Both the position numbers and the translations under genes were made by a program. The notes under the pieces are model-generated. The model was not told where the DNA came from, made no database searches, and worked only from the letters and a program-made list of their open reading frames with translations. Below, piece after piece: positions 16,972 to 24,586 of a stretch of 46,688 nucleotides of DNA. The stretch lies in contig CAKVLD010000019.1 in the NCBI GenBank assembly GCA_934755305.1, positions 1 to 46,688 of the forward strand. Reading direction: 5' to 3'. Numbering within the stretch: position 1 is the stretch's first letter; every line of letters starts with the position of its first letter. This DNA is from an uncultured Clostridium sp. (GTDB lineage Bacteria; Bacillota; Clostridia; Clostridiales; Clostridiaceae).

Positions 16972-18705
16972 ATGATAAAAAAATTATTTCCTTATATGAG
17001 GAAATATCAGAAGTACTTAGTTTTAGGTGTTATGTGTGCTGCATTAGAAGCAATGTTTGAACTTATAATACCTTTAGTTATGGCTCAAATAGTAGATGTA
17101 GGTATAGCAAATGGTGACACAGCTTATACCTTAAAGATGGGAGCTCTTATGGTGGGAATCGCTTTAGTTTCCTTATCTTTTGGTCTTGCACTTTCAAAAT
17201 TTGCCGCAATTGCAGGACAAGGATTAGGAGCAGAACTTAGAGATGCTGAATTTAAAAGAATACAAACTTATTCTTTTAAGAATATAGAAAAGTTTAGTAC
17301 CGCATCTTTAATAACTCGTTTAACTACAGATATTACAGCAATACAAAATTCTACAACAATGGGAATTAAGCTTTTAGTTAGAGCTCCTATGATGCTTATA
17401 TGTGCTTGTATCTTATCAGTAAGTATAAGTCCTAAGCTTGCACTTATATTTTTAGTATCAATGCCAGTTCTTGTAATATGTATTGGTTTAATAATTAAGA
17501 CTGTAAAACCTAAGTTTGAAGCTATGCAAAAGAAAATTGATAATATGAACATTATAGTTCAAGAAAATTTAATTGGTGTTCGTGTTATTAAATCTTTCGT
17601 AAGAGCTAAGAAGGAAAAAGAAAAGTTCTCAAAAGGAAATGAAGATTTATTAAAGTCTTCTGAGGGTGCCTTTGGAATAGTAGTATTAAATATGCCAATA
17701 ATGCAATTTGTAGTATTCTCAAGTGTCATAGCAATATTATGGTTTGGTGGACATATGGTTAATGAAGGAACTTTAACTGTTGGAAAGCTTACAAGTTTCT
17801 TTACTTATTCATTCCAAATATTAATGTCACTTATGCTTATTTCAATGGTAATGATGATGATATCACGTTCAGTAGCATCAGCAGCACGTATAATCGAAGT
17901 TCTTGAAGAAGAACCAGATATAAAGAATCCAACAAATGCTTTAACAAGTGTTGAAAATGGTGATATTGAATTTAAAAATGTAAGCTTCAAATATGAAGAT
18001 GATAGTGATGAATTAAATCTTGAAAATATAAATTTCTCAATTAAAGCTGGTGAAACAGTAGGTATAATTGGTGGAACAGGTTCAGGTAAGAGTAGTTTAG
18101 TACAACTTATTCCAAGGTTATATGATGTAACTGAAGGGGAAGTTTTAATTGGTGGAAAGAATGTTAAGGAATATGATATAGAAACTTTACGTAATGAAGT
18201 ATCTATGGTGCTTCAAAAGAATGTTCTATTTACAGGAACTATTAAAGAGAACCTTAAGTGGGGAAATGAAAATGCTACAGATGCAGAAATAGAAGCAGCA
18301 TGTGCAGCATCTTGTGCAAATGAGTTTATTGGAAGACTACCTGGTGAATATAATATGTTCTTAGATCAAGGTGGAGTAAATGTATCTGGTGGACAAAAGC
18401 AAAGACTTTGTATAGCAAGAGCAATATTAAAAAATCCTAAAATATTAATTTTAGATGATAGTACTAGTGCTGTTGATACTGCTACAGATGCCAAAATTAG
18501 ACAAGCTTTTAATAATGATTTAAAAGATACAACAAAGATTATAATAGCTCAAAGAGTTATATCCGTATGTGAAGCAGATAAGATTATTGTTATGGATGAT
18601 GGAAAAATATCAGCTATAGGAACACATGATGAATTAATGAAGACTAGCGATATTTATAAAGATGTATATGATTCTCAACAGAAAGGAGCTGGTTTTAGTG
18701 AATAA
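16972..18705 (+). CDS. ABC exporter subunit with degenerate ATP site (BmrC/LmrC/TM287-like)
   Basis: 577 residues: six-helix transmembrane domain (about 1-310) and ABC domain (about 330-570). Walker A GGTGSGKSS and signature VSGGQKQR are normal, but Walker B reads ILILDDSTSAVD with Asp instead of the catalytic Glu, the hallmark of the subunit carrying the degenerate site in heterodimeric exporters. Start ATG 16972 follows AGAGAGGTGA by five bases; GTG 16963 falls within that site. It pairs with the overlapping next gene to export drugs or lipids, under MarR control. The substrate is unknown. Confidence 0.85.
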   Translation: MIKKLFPYMRKYQKYLVLGVMCAALEAMFELIIPLVMAQIVDVGIANGDTAYTLKMGALMVGIALVSLSFGLALSKFAAIAGQGLGAELRDAEFKRIQTYSFKNIEKFSTASLITRLTTDITAIQNSTTMGIKLLVRAPMMLICACILSVSISPKLALIFLVSMPVLVICIGLIIKTVKPKFEAMQKKIDNMNIIVQENLIGVRVIKSFVRAKKEKEKFSKGNEDLLKSSEGAFGIVVLNMPIMQFVVFSSVIAILWFGGHMVNEGTLTVGKLTSFFTYSFQILMSLMLISMVMMMISRSVASAARIIEVLEEEPDIKNPTNALTSVENGDIEFKNVSFKYEDDSDELNLENINFSIKAGETVGIIGGTGSGKSSLVQLIPRLYDVTEGEVLIGGKNVKEYDIETLRNEVSMVLQKNVLFTGTIKENLKWGNENATDAEIEAACAASCANEFIGRLPGEYNMFLDQGGVNVSGGQKQRLCIARAILKNPKILILDDSTSAVDTATDAKIRQAFNNDLKDTTKIIIAQRVISVCEADKIIVMDDGKISAIGTHDELMKTSDIYKDVYDSQQKGAGFSE

Positions 18706-20554
18706 TAAACAAAAGAAGAAAAATGGCCCTAAGAATATGGGAAAAACTATAGGTCGTTTAATGAGCTATGTAGGAAAATATAAGCTACTATTATGTTTAG
18801 TTCTTATATTTCTAGTAATGAGCTCTATATCTATGGTTGCAGGTTCATACTTTTTAAAACCTATAATTAATGATTATATATTACCAGGTGATTTTAAAGG
18901 TCTTGTTAAGATGCTTGCATTTTTAGGTTCAATATTTTTAGCTGGAACCTTTGCATCTTATGGTTATTCAAGAATTATGGTTCATGTAGCACAAAATTCT
19001 ATAAGAGATATTAGAAAAGATTTATTTGAAAAAATGCAAACTTTACCTGTAAGTCACTTCGATTGGACTCCACATGGTGATTTAATGAGTCTTTATACAA
19101 ATGATATAGATAATATTAGTGAAGCTTTAAATAATAGTATTACTAATATCTTATCTTCAGGTATTACTTTTATTGGAACTATTATTATGATGTTTGTTTT
19201 AAGTCCTACTCTTACTTTAATAACTTTAATATCTTTAGCAGTTATGCTTGGTTTAATAAAAACAATAGGAAAGAAGAGCAAATATTATTTTGGTGTTCAA
19301 CAAAAGAATATTGGTAAGATTAATGGTTTTGTTGAGGAAATGATAGAAGGACAAAAAGTAGTTAAGGTATTCTGCCATGAAGATAAAGCTATAGAAGAGT
19401 TTGAAAAGCATAATGAAGAATTAAGATTAGCTTCTACAGGTGCACAAACTTATGCAGGATTTATGATGCCTCTATTAGGTAACCTTTCTCATATAAATTA
19501 TGCAATTACTTGTTGTGTTGGTGGTCTTATGACTATATTAGGTGCATTTGACCTTGGATCTTTAGTATCACATTTACAATATACTAAACAAGTATCACAA
19601 CCAATAGCTCAAGTATCTCAACAAGTTAATGTTATTCTAGCAGCTTTAGCAGGTGCTGAAAGAATATTTGATGTTTTAGATAAAGAACCAGAAGTTGATA
19701 ATGGTAGTGTTGAACTTACAAGAGCAGAAATTAAAGAAGATGGAAGTGTAGTTTCAACTGATAAGTATACTGGACACTGGGCTTGGAAGTTACACAATGA
19801 TAAAGAAGAAGTTAGAGAACTTAAAGGAGAGGTTATTTTTAAAGATGTTGTATTTGGATACTATCCAGAAAAGACAATATTAAAGAATATATCTCTATAT
19901 GCAAAACCAGGTCAAAAGATTGCTTTTGTTGGATCTACTGGTGCAGGTAAAACTACAATTACTAATTTAATTAATAGATTTTATGAAATTCAATCAGGAA
20001 GTATTACTTATGATGGAATTGATATCAAAGATATTAAGAAAGATGAACTTAGAAAGTCACTTGGGATAGTTCTTCAAGATACACATCTATTTACAGGAAC
20101 TATTGCTGATAATATTAGATATGGTAAGTTAGATGCTACTGATGAAGAGGTAGTAGCTGCTGCAAAACTTGCAAATGCTCATACATTTATAAAGCATCTT
20201 CCACATGGATATGATACTGTTCTTACAGGAGATGGAGAAGGGCTTTCACAAGGGCAAAGACAATTACTAGCTATAGCTAGAGCTGCTATTGCTAATCCAC
20301 CTGTACTTATAATGGATGAGGCTACAAGCTCTATTGATACTAGAACTGAAAAACTTATTCAAGAAGGTATGGATAAGCTTATGGATGGTAGAACTGTATT
20401 CGTAATTGCTCATAGATTATCTACTATTAAAAATTCTGATGCTATTATGGTGTTAGAACAAGGAGAAATCATTGAAAGAGGAAATCATGAAGAACTTCTT
20501 GAAAAGCAAGGTAGATACTACGAATTATACACAGGTAAAAAAGAGTTAGATTAA
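18698..20554 (+). CDS. ABC exporter subunit with canonical Walker B (BmrD/LmrD/TM288-like)
   Basis: 618 residues with a lysine-rich N-terminus, six membrane helices and an ABC domain. Walker A GSTGAGKTT and Walker B VLIMDEATSSID carry the catalytic Glu, and the signature is the variant LSQGQRQ. Together with the partner's Asp this gives one active and one degenerate ATP site, as in TM287/288 and BmrCD. A ~45-residue insertion (VELTRAEIKEDG to EEVRELKG, about 345-395) precedes the ABC domain, typical of the D-type subunit. Start GTG 18698 lies nine bases after AAAGGAG and overlaps the partner's stop; upstream ATGs are inside the partner gene without a ribosome site. Confidence 0.85.
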   Translation: MNNKQKKKNGPKNMGKTIGRLMSYVGKYKLLLCLVLIFLVMSSISMVAGSYFLKPIINDYILPGDFKGLVKMLAFLGSIFLAGTFASYGYSRIMVHVAQNSIRDIRKDLFEKMQTLPVSHFDWTPHGDLMSLYTNDIDNISEALNNSITNILSSGITFIGTIIMMFVLSPTLTLITLISLAVMLGLIKTIGKKSKYYFGVQQKNIGKINGFVEEMIEGQKVVKVFCHEDKAIEEFEKHNEELRLASTGAQTYAGFMMPLLGNLSHINYAITCCVGGLMTILGAFDLGSLVSHLQYTKQVSQPIAQVSQQVNVILAALAGAERIFDVLDKEPEVDNGSVELTRAEIKEDGSVVSTDKYTGHWAWKLHNDKEEVRELKGEVIFKDVVFGYYPEKTILKNISLYAKPGQKIAFVGSTGAGKTTITNLINRFYEIQSGSITYDGIDIKDIKKDELRKSLGIVLQDTHLFTGTIADNIRYGKLDATDEEVVAAAKLANAHTFIKHLPHGYDTVLTGDGEGLSQGQRQLLAIARAAIANPPVLIMDEATSSIDTRTEKLIQEGMDKLMDGRTVFVIAHRLSTIKNSDAIMVLEQGEIIERGNHEELLEKQGRYYELYTGKKELD

Positions 20555-20563
20555 TATACTTTT

Positions 20564-20697
20564 GATGTTATGATAACTAAAAAAGGTGTTTATATTTGTT
20601 GGCTCCATGCAGACAAGTTTGATTTCGCCAAAAATATAAACACCTTTTTGTGTACATAAATCAAAAGGTATAAGTTAACTAGATGTTTTATATTTCG
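20564..20697. repeat. Stem-loop repeat, copy IIa (short form)
   Basis: Left flank GATGTTATGATAACT (20564-20578). The stem pairs GGTGTTTATATTTGTTGGC with GCCAAAAATATAAACACC around a 23-base loop containing GCAGACAAGTTTGATTTC. The right flank runs from TTTTTGTGTACATAA to TTTATATTTC. It lacks the nested inner hairpin of copies I and IIb and follows the ABC operon, for which the T-run could also act as terminator. Confidence 0.8.
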
Positions 20698-20970
20698 GAT
20701 GTTATGATAACTGAAAAAAGCAAATTTGTTATTTGATTTCGGCATACTAGCTGGGATGAGGAAAGTATTTCTATCCTCTGAAAAATTAAAGTGACGGAAG
20801 TTCAAAACTCACTGCGTTCAGACAGTTGAACTTCTAATCGTCCCATTAATTTTTCAAAGAATGAAATACTAGTACCTCACCCAGAATGATGCCTCCATCA
20901 AAAACAAATTTGCTTTTTTCTGTGTACATAAGCTCAAAAGATATAAGTTAACTAGATGTTTTATATTTCA
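20698..20970. repeat. Nested stem-loop repeat, copy IIb (long form)
   Basis: Left flank GATGTTATGATAACT, then a perfect 18-bp stem GAAAAAAGCAAATTTGTT (20713-20730) pairing with 20903-20920. Inside are stems GGCAT/ATGCC, CTGGG-TGAGG/CCTCA-CCCAG, AGTATTTC/GAAATACT, TGAAAAATTAA/TTAATTTTTCA, and the apical GACGGAAGTTCAA with its complement. The right flank is nearly identical to that of IIa. No open reading frame of note. Confidence 0.8.
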
Positions 20971-21000
20971 GATGTTATGATAACTGAAAAAAATATAAGT
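20971..21000. repeat. Stem-loop repeat, copy IIc (left end only)
   Basis: GATGTTATGATAACTGAAAA recurs directly after copy IIb, then the sequence jumps to TATAAGTTAG-like right-flank sequence. This suggests a unit whose centre was deleted. Confidence 0.6.
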
Positions 21001-21007
21001 TAGTTAC

Positions 21008-21790
21008 TTAATTTAAGGTAGTCCATTCAATAGAATCACTACTAAAGATTTTTTGATCATCTGAGTCAAAGTTATGAAAGTCATCATGTTGTGATATATA
21101 AATCTTGTGGGCTGTAAAGTATACAGCTATATACCCATCATCACCAACACAATAAAGAATAGGAAATTCACTCATATATTTATTGAATATGGTATAAAGA
21201 GGATCGTTAAGATAATAAAATTTATTAATTGTAAGTAATTTCTTATCTTCTTTCGCATCTATGAGTTCGTATTTGTTTTCTTTATTTAACTGAATTCTTA
21301 TAGATCCATCTCCAAAATAGGCTATTGTTTCTTTGTCGGAAGAAGTCTTAGATTTAAATATTTTGTCCCAAATGCTATCCTTTATAGATTGGTTATTTTT
21401 AAGTTTTGTAAAAATAGTTTGATCTTTAAAATCAAATGAGTCTAAGTCACCTTCATAAGCCGTATTTGATATAGTGTTTAATTTAAGTACCTTATCAGTA
21501 GTAGAACTAATTATGTAAACTGAATTTGAGTATTCTATAAAGCTATCTATATCACTATAAATTATACTATCTACTTTTCTATCATATAAAAATTTACTAG
21601 AATCCTCATATTGACGAATTGCAAATCTAAAGTCACCAAAATTACTGATTACATAGTTATCGTAGTCTACATCTGTTTTATATTCTGGATTTATACGTGT
21701 ATCATAATTATAACTATAAATTTTGTATCTTATTATTGATATGGGAATTAATAAAAAAATAATAAGAAGTATTATGCGTTTATTTTTCAT
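21008..21790 (-). CDS. Membrane-anchored protein of unknown function
   Basis: 260 residues: a basic start (MKNKR), one hydrophobic segment (IILLIIFLLIPISII, about 5-20) and a long polar, Asp/Tyr-rich extracytoplasmic part with alternating short strands (SVYIISSTTDKVLKLNTIS). The pattern suggests a beta-rich, possibly propeller-like, surface domain, but I recognise no family. The start is ATG 21790, preceded by AAAGGAGG; the longer frame from 21820 would include the ribosome site. It stands alone, convergent with the ABC operon across the hairpin repeats, with a weakly similar layout to the small protein at 22231-22674. Confidence 0.55.
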   Translation of the reverse strand: MKNKRIILLIIFLLIPISIIRYKIYSYNYDTRINPEYKTDVDYDNYVISNFGDFRFAIRQYEDSSKFLYDRKVDSIIYSDIDSFIEYSNSVYIISSTTDKVLKLNTISNTAYEGDLDSFDFKDQTIFTKLKNNQSIKDSIWDKIFKSKTSSDKETIAYFGDGSIRIQLNKENKYELIDAKEDKKLLTINKFYYLNDPLYTIFNKYMSEFPILYCVGDDGYIAVYFTAHKIYISQHDDFHNFDSDDQKIFSSDSIEWTTLN

Positions 21791-21873
21791 ATATATTCCT
21801 CCTTTAACTAATAGTAACATAAAAAGATAAAGTATAGAATTAGGTTTACAATATAAGTCTTTATAATAATATG

Positions 21874-21919
21874 GACAATAAGTAGATTAGTATAGATAAA
21901 TCTATTTATTGTCTTTTTT
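21874..21919 (+). terminator. Orphan terminator-like hairpin
   Basis: GACAATAAGTAGATT pairs with AATCTATTTATTGTC (one G-U) and is followed by TTTTTT on the + strand. No + strand gene lies upstream; the preceding gene runs the other way. It may end an antisense or small RNA, or be left over from a lost gene. The 440-base gap 21791-22230 otherwise holds only the short permease-like frame and the hairpin at 22177. Confidence 0.5.
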
Positions 21920-22094
21920 GTTATTAAATTATATATTTTAATAATCTTTAGAAAGGCTTATCTTAAATAAAATTGTATGATATTTAATATTATAAATTCA
22001 TAAAAGTATATATTCTTTTGATGTAGATGTTTTTTTACATCATATGTTTATATATATAAAAGTTGAAATATTTTAAGTAATGGGTGGGGAAGAT

Positions 22095-22154
22095 ATGATA
22101 GCTTTATTAAAATATGATTATAAAATATACATGAAACAGAATAAGTTTAGGTGA
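22095..22154 (+). pseudogene. Truncated N-terminus resembling an ABC-2 permease
   Basis: GGGTGGGG lies six bases before an ATG that opens 19 codons (MIALLKYDYKIYMKQNKFR) and then a TGA. The peptide resembles the cytoplasmic start of ABC-2 type permeases, where a membrane helix would follow. A good ribosome site with an abrupt stop suggests a decayed gene, though a real tiny peptide is possible. Confidence 0.3.
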
Positions 22155-22176
22155 ATATTATTTTAATAAGATAAAC

Positions 22177-22224
22177 AAAGAGATATTTAAAATGTAAAAA
22201 AGAATATATTTTAAATATCTCTTT
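22177..22224. terminator. Hairpin downstream of the 147-residue protein gene
   Basis: A perfect 17-bp stem AAAGAGATATTTAAAAT / ATTTTAAATATCTCTTT with a 14-base loop. T-rich sequence follows on both strands, but without a long T run. Confidence 0.6.
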
Positions 22225-22230
22225 AACTTT

Positions 22231-22674
22231 TTATTTTATGTTATCTAATATATAATTTTCAGAAGTATTATTACTTGCAATTATTAATGTAGAAGAATCT
22301 AGATTTTCTGAGTATATATTAATATCATCATTCTCATTAAAATTATCATAGATGTTAAAGTTATATTTTGTACCTATTTTATTATGGGTACTTAAATTTA
22401 AAAGATTACCCTCTGAGGTTTTAGTATTATTTAAACTAGTGTCTCCTGTTAGGTAATATCTTTCACCATCAATAAGTAAATATCCATTAAATTTGTTTTC
22501 TTTATTTTTGGTGTATGTACCACTTATTTTTATAGGGTATGTTTTTAATATCTTTTTGTTTTTAGTATCAATAAGGAATCCTGTATAGGATCTAGCTACA
22601 AAATTTGTAGATATACATATGGCAATTATAATGGCTATTGGCACTAGAAATAGTATAAGTTTTTTGATAGACAT
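22231..22674 (-). CDS. Small membrane-anchored protein of unknown function
   Basis: 147 residues: MSIKK then a hydrophobic helix (LILFLVPIAIIIAICI, about 6-22) and a polar extracytoplasmic domain with beta-strand character (GYLLIDGERYYLTGD). No family is recognised. The start is ATG 22674, eight bases after AAGGAG; the GTG at 22683 overlaps that site. It is monocistronic, with a hairpin just downstream. It shares with the neighbour at 21008-21790 the plan of one N-terminal helix plus an outer domain, which may or may not mean a common role at the surface. Confidence 0.55.
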   Translation of the reverse strand: MSIKKLILFLVPIAIIIAICISTNFVARSYTGFLIDTKNKKILKTYPIKISGTYTKNKENKFNGYLLIDGERYYLTGDTSLNNTKTSEGNLLNLSTHNKIGTKYNFNIYDNFNENDDINIYSENLDSSTLIIASNNTSENYILDNIK

Positions 22675-22903
22675 GTCAATCACTCCTTATCACTTTGATT
22701 AGTTTATTATAATAATTATAACAAATTAGTAAGCAAAAACCATAAAAAGATGATAAAATAATAATTTATAAAGGTAAAAAAGGGATGTAAAAAAATATTA
22801 AAGTTAGAAAGAAGAATTTGAAAATAATATAAAAAAATGTATAATTATAAAATAAAGATAAAATACTGTAGATGATATTTGAAATTTGGGGAAGGTATAT
22901 AAA

Positions 22904-23380
22904 ATGAATATAGGTTTAATAGGCTATGGAAAGGTATCAAAAGCTTTTCTGAGATTATTAAAGGATAAAAATATAGAGTGTACTTTAAAGTTTATTTTAA
23001 AAAGTGATGGTTGCGTATTTAATGAAACAGGATTGGATTTAGATAGTGTTATTAATTTTGAAAATAATATAAGAGAGCATGAATTCTGGAATGAAGGTAT
23101 GACCTTTAGATATATTATAGATGAGGAAATTGATTATTTAATAGAATTTACTAATACTAATATAGAAACTAGAGAACCTGCATTATCTTATATAAAAGAA
23201 GCGTTGAGTAGAGGAATTAATGTTGTTACAGGGAATAAAGCGATTATAGCAAAAGATTATACGAATTTAAAGAAGATAGCTGATATAAATAGAGTTTTTC
23301 TTAGTATAGGGTGTACTACAGCAGATTCAATACTTAGAGATATTTTGATTAATGAAAGGAGGATGAAATCATATGTGTAA
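22904..23380 (+). CDS. Homoserine-dehydrogenase-like NAD-binding domain, probably truncated
   Basis: 158 residues. IGLIGYGKVSKAFLRLL is a Rossmann dinucleotide-binding motif, and IDYLIEFTNTN, REPALSYIKEALSRGINVVTGNKA follow the order of homoserine dehydrogenase (key part GINVVTGNKA near residue 107). The full enzyme has over 400 residues; here the frame ends soon after the NAD domain, so the substrate-binding and ACT parts are missing. Start ATG 22904 follows GGGGAAGG by eight bases. The 3' end overlaps the next gene by eight bases. With a metY tail remnant beyond that gene, the locus looks like a scarred methionine/threonine operon. Activity is doubtful. Confidence 0.6.
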   Translation: MNIGLIGYGKVSKAFLRLLKDKNIECTLKFILKSDGCVFNETGLDLDSVINFENNIREHEFWNEGMTFRYIIDEEIDYLIEFTNTNIETREPALSYIKEALSRGINVVTGNKAIIAKDYTNLKKIADINRVFLSIGCTTADSILRDILINERRMKSYV

Positions 23381-23942
23381 GAAGTCTCTTCGAAAAGAAA
23401 TGATATGTAAAAGAGATTGCTTAAATATTGAAGAAAAAAAATTAATGGACAAAACTATAAAAGAATATTTAATTAACTTAGAAGTGTTTAAGAATGCTAA
23501 GAATATTTTTATATATATAAGTTATGGTAGTGAGATAGATACTTATAGCTATATAAAAGAGTTTTTAAATATGGATAAGAATATTTATGTTCCTAAAACT
23601 GATATGAGAGAAAGGATTATGGAAGCTGTAAAGATAGAGTACCTAGAAAATTTAAAGAAGAGTAAATATGGAATTCTAGAACCAGATAGTTTTGAAAATA
23701 AAATAGATAAAGATAAAATTGATTTAGTTATACTTCCAGGTGTGGTTTTTGATAGACGTGGAGGGAGAATAGGCTATGGTGGGGGATATTATGATAAATA
23801 TTTAAAAGATATGAATAAAGATATACCTAAGATAGCTCTATGTTATGAATTTCAATTAATTGATGAAGTGCCAAGTGAACCACATGATATAAAAGCAGAT
23901 TTTATAATAACTGAAAACAAAGTAATTATCTGTAGGTCTTGA
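23373..23942 (+). CDS. 5-formyltetrahydrofolate cyclo-ligase
   Basis: Converts 5-formyl-THF to 5,10-methenyl-THF with ATP, returning a storage folate to one-carbon metabolism. The 189 residues fit the MTHFS family: N-terminal KKSLRKEMICKRD, middle DLVILPGVVFDRRGGRIGYGGGYYDKYL (about 112-140; phosphate-binding core GYGGGYYDK), and C-terminal PHDIKADFIITE. ATG 23373 is served by GGAGG about ten bases upstream, within the end of the truncated dehydrogenase gene. Its last codons overlap a fragment of a different enzyme in another frame, so the final few residues may be acquired rather than ancestral. Confidence 0.85.
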   Translation: MCKKSLRKEMICKRDCLNIEEKKLMDKTIKEYLINLEVFKNAKNIFIYISYGSEIDTYSYIKEFLNMDKNIYVPKTDMRERIMEAVKIEYLENLKKSKYGILEPDSFENKIDKDKIDLVILPGVVFDRRGGRIGYGGGYYDKYLKDMNKDIPKIALCYEFQLIDEVPSEPHDIKADFIITENKVIICRS

Positions 23943-23994
23943 AAATATAGACGATATTATAAATAATATCAAAGAATATCTAGAAAGGTTGTAA
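23926..23994 (+). pseudogene. C-terminal remnant of a Cys/Met-metabolism PLP enzyme (metY-like)
   Basis: Out of frame with the cyclo-ligase and overlapping its last 17 bases, an open stretch reads LSVGLENIDDIINNIKEYLE and a few residues more to TAA. This is the characteristic C-terminus of O-acetylhomoserine sulfhydrylase/cystathionine gamma-synthase proteins (usual form SVGIEDIDDLI...LEQAL). A stop stands immediately before it and no start exists, so it is a gene tail left by deletion. Confidence 0.65.
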
Positions 23995-23997
23995 GAA

Positions 23998-24531
23998 ATG
24001 AAAAGAATTGAGACTGAGAGGTTAATATTAAGAAATTGGAGCATTGATGATTTAGATGATTTCTATGAATATGCTAAAAGCAAAAATATAGGACCTAGTG
24101 CTGGGTGGAAACCTCATAGTAATAAAGAAGAATCTAAAAAGATTTTAATGTCTTTTATAAAAGCTGATGAAACATGGGCAATTGAGTATAAGGAAAATAG
24201 TAAAGTTATAGGATCTATAGGGCTTCATAAGGATGATATGAGAACTGGGGTTAATAGTAAAATGCTTGGATATGTATTGTCTGAAGATTATTGGGGACAT
24301 GGGTTGATTACAGAAGCATCTAAGGCAATTATTAATTTTGCTTTTAATGAATTGAATTTGGATGTTTTATCTGTATACCATTTTAGATTTAATCAAAAGT
24401 CTAAAAGAGTAATAGAAAAGTGCGGTTTTAAATATGAAGGAACACTTAGACGGGGAAATAAACTTTTTGATGGAACTGTAGTGGATCTTGTATGTTACTC
24501 TATGTTAAAAGAAGAATATTATAATAAATAG
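23998..24531 (+). CDS. GNAT acetyltransferase (RimJ/RimL-like)
   Basis: 177 residues of the GNAT fold. It begins with ETERLILRNWSIDDLDDFYEYA, typical of the RimJ/RimL (Acetyltransf_3) group; GYVLSEDYWGHGLITEASKAI (about 97-117; acetyl-CoA loop WGHGLITEA) and NQKSKRVIEKCGFKYEG complete it. It transfers acetyl from acetyl-CoA to an amine: protein N-terminus, antibiotic or small molecule, not predictable here. AGAAAGG precedes the ATG. It closes the + strand group and is followed by a bidirectional terminator. Confidence 0.8.
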   Translation: MKRIETERLILRNWSIDDLDDFYEYAKSKNIGPSAGWKPHSNKEESKKILMSFIKADETWAIEYKENSKVIGSIGLHKDDMRTGVNSKMLGYVLSEDYWGHGLITEASKAIINFAFNELNLDVLSVYHFRFNQKSKRVIEKCGFKYEGTLRRGNKLFDGTVVDLVCYSMLKEEYYNK

Positions 24532-24578
24532 AAAAAGGACAGAGTATAGTAAAGTGATTAAAACTCTGTCCTTTTTTT
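24532..24578. terminator. Bidirectional terminator between GNAT and lysozyme genes
   Basis: AAAAAGGACAGAGT pairs with ACTCTGTCCTTTTT around a 17-base loop. T runs lie on both strands, matching the convergent genes. Confidence 0.88.
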
Positions 24579-24586
24579 ATAAAGTT

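Noticed and set aside
20590..20805. 71-codon minus-strand frame inside the hairpin repeats
   Set aside because: It follows the paired arms of two separate repeat units and has no start context; the region is better explained as structured non-coding DNA.
20564..21000. CRISPR array or integron attC cassette array
   Set aside because: Units are repeated with conserved ends, but they number only two to three, have unequal lengths and large self-complementary centres. There are no spacers, Cas genes, integrase or cassette genes.
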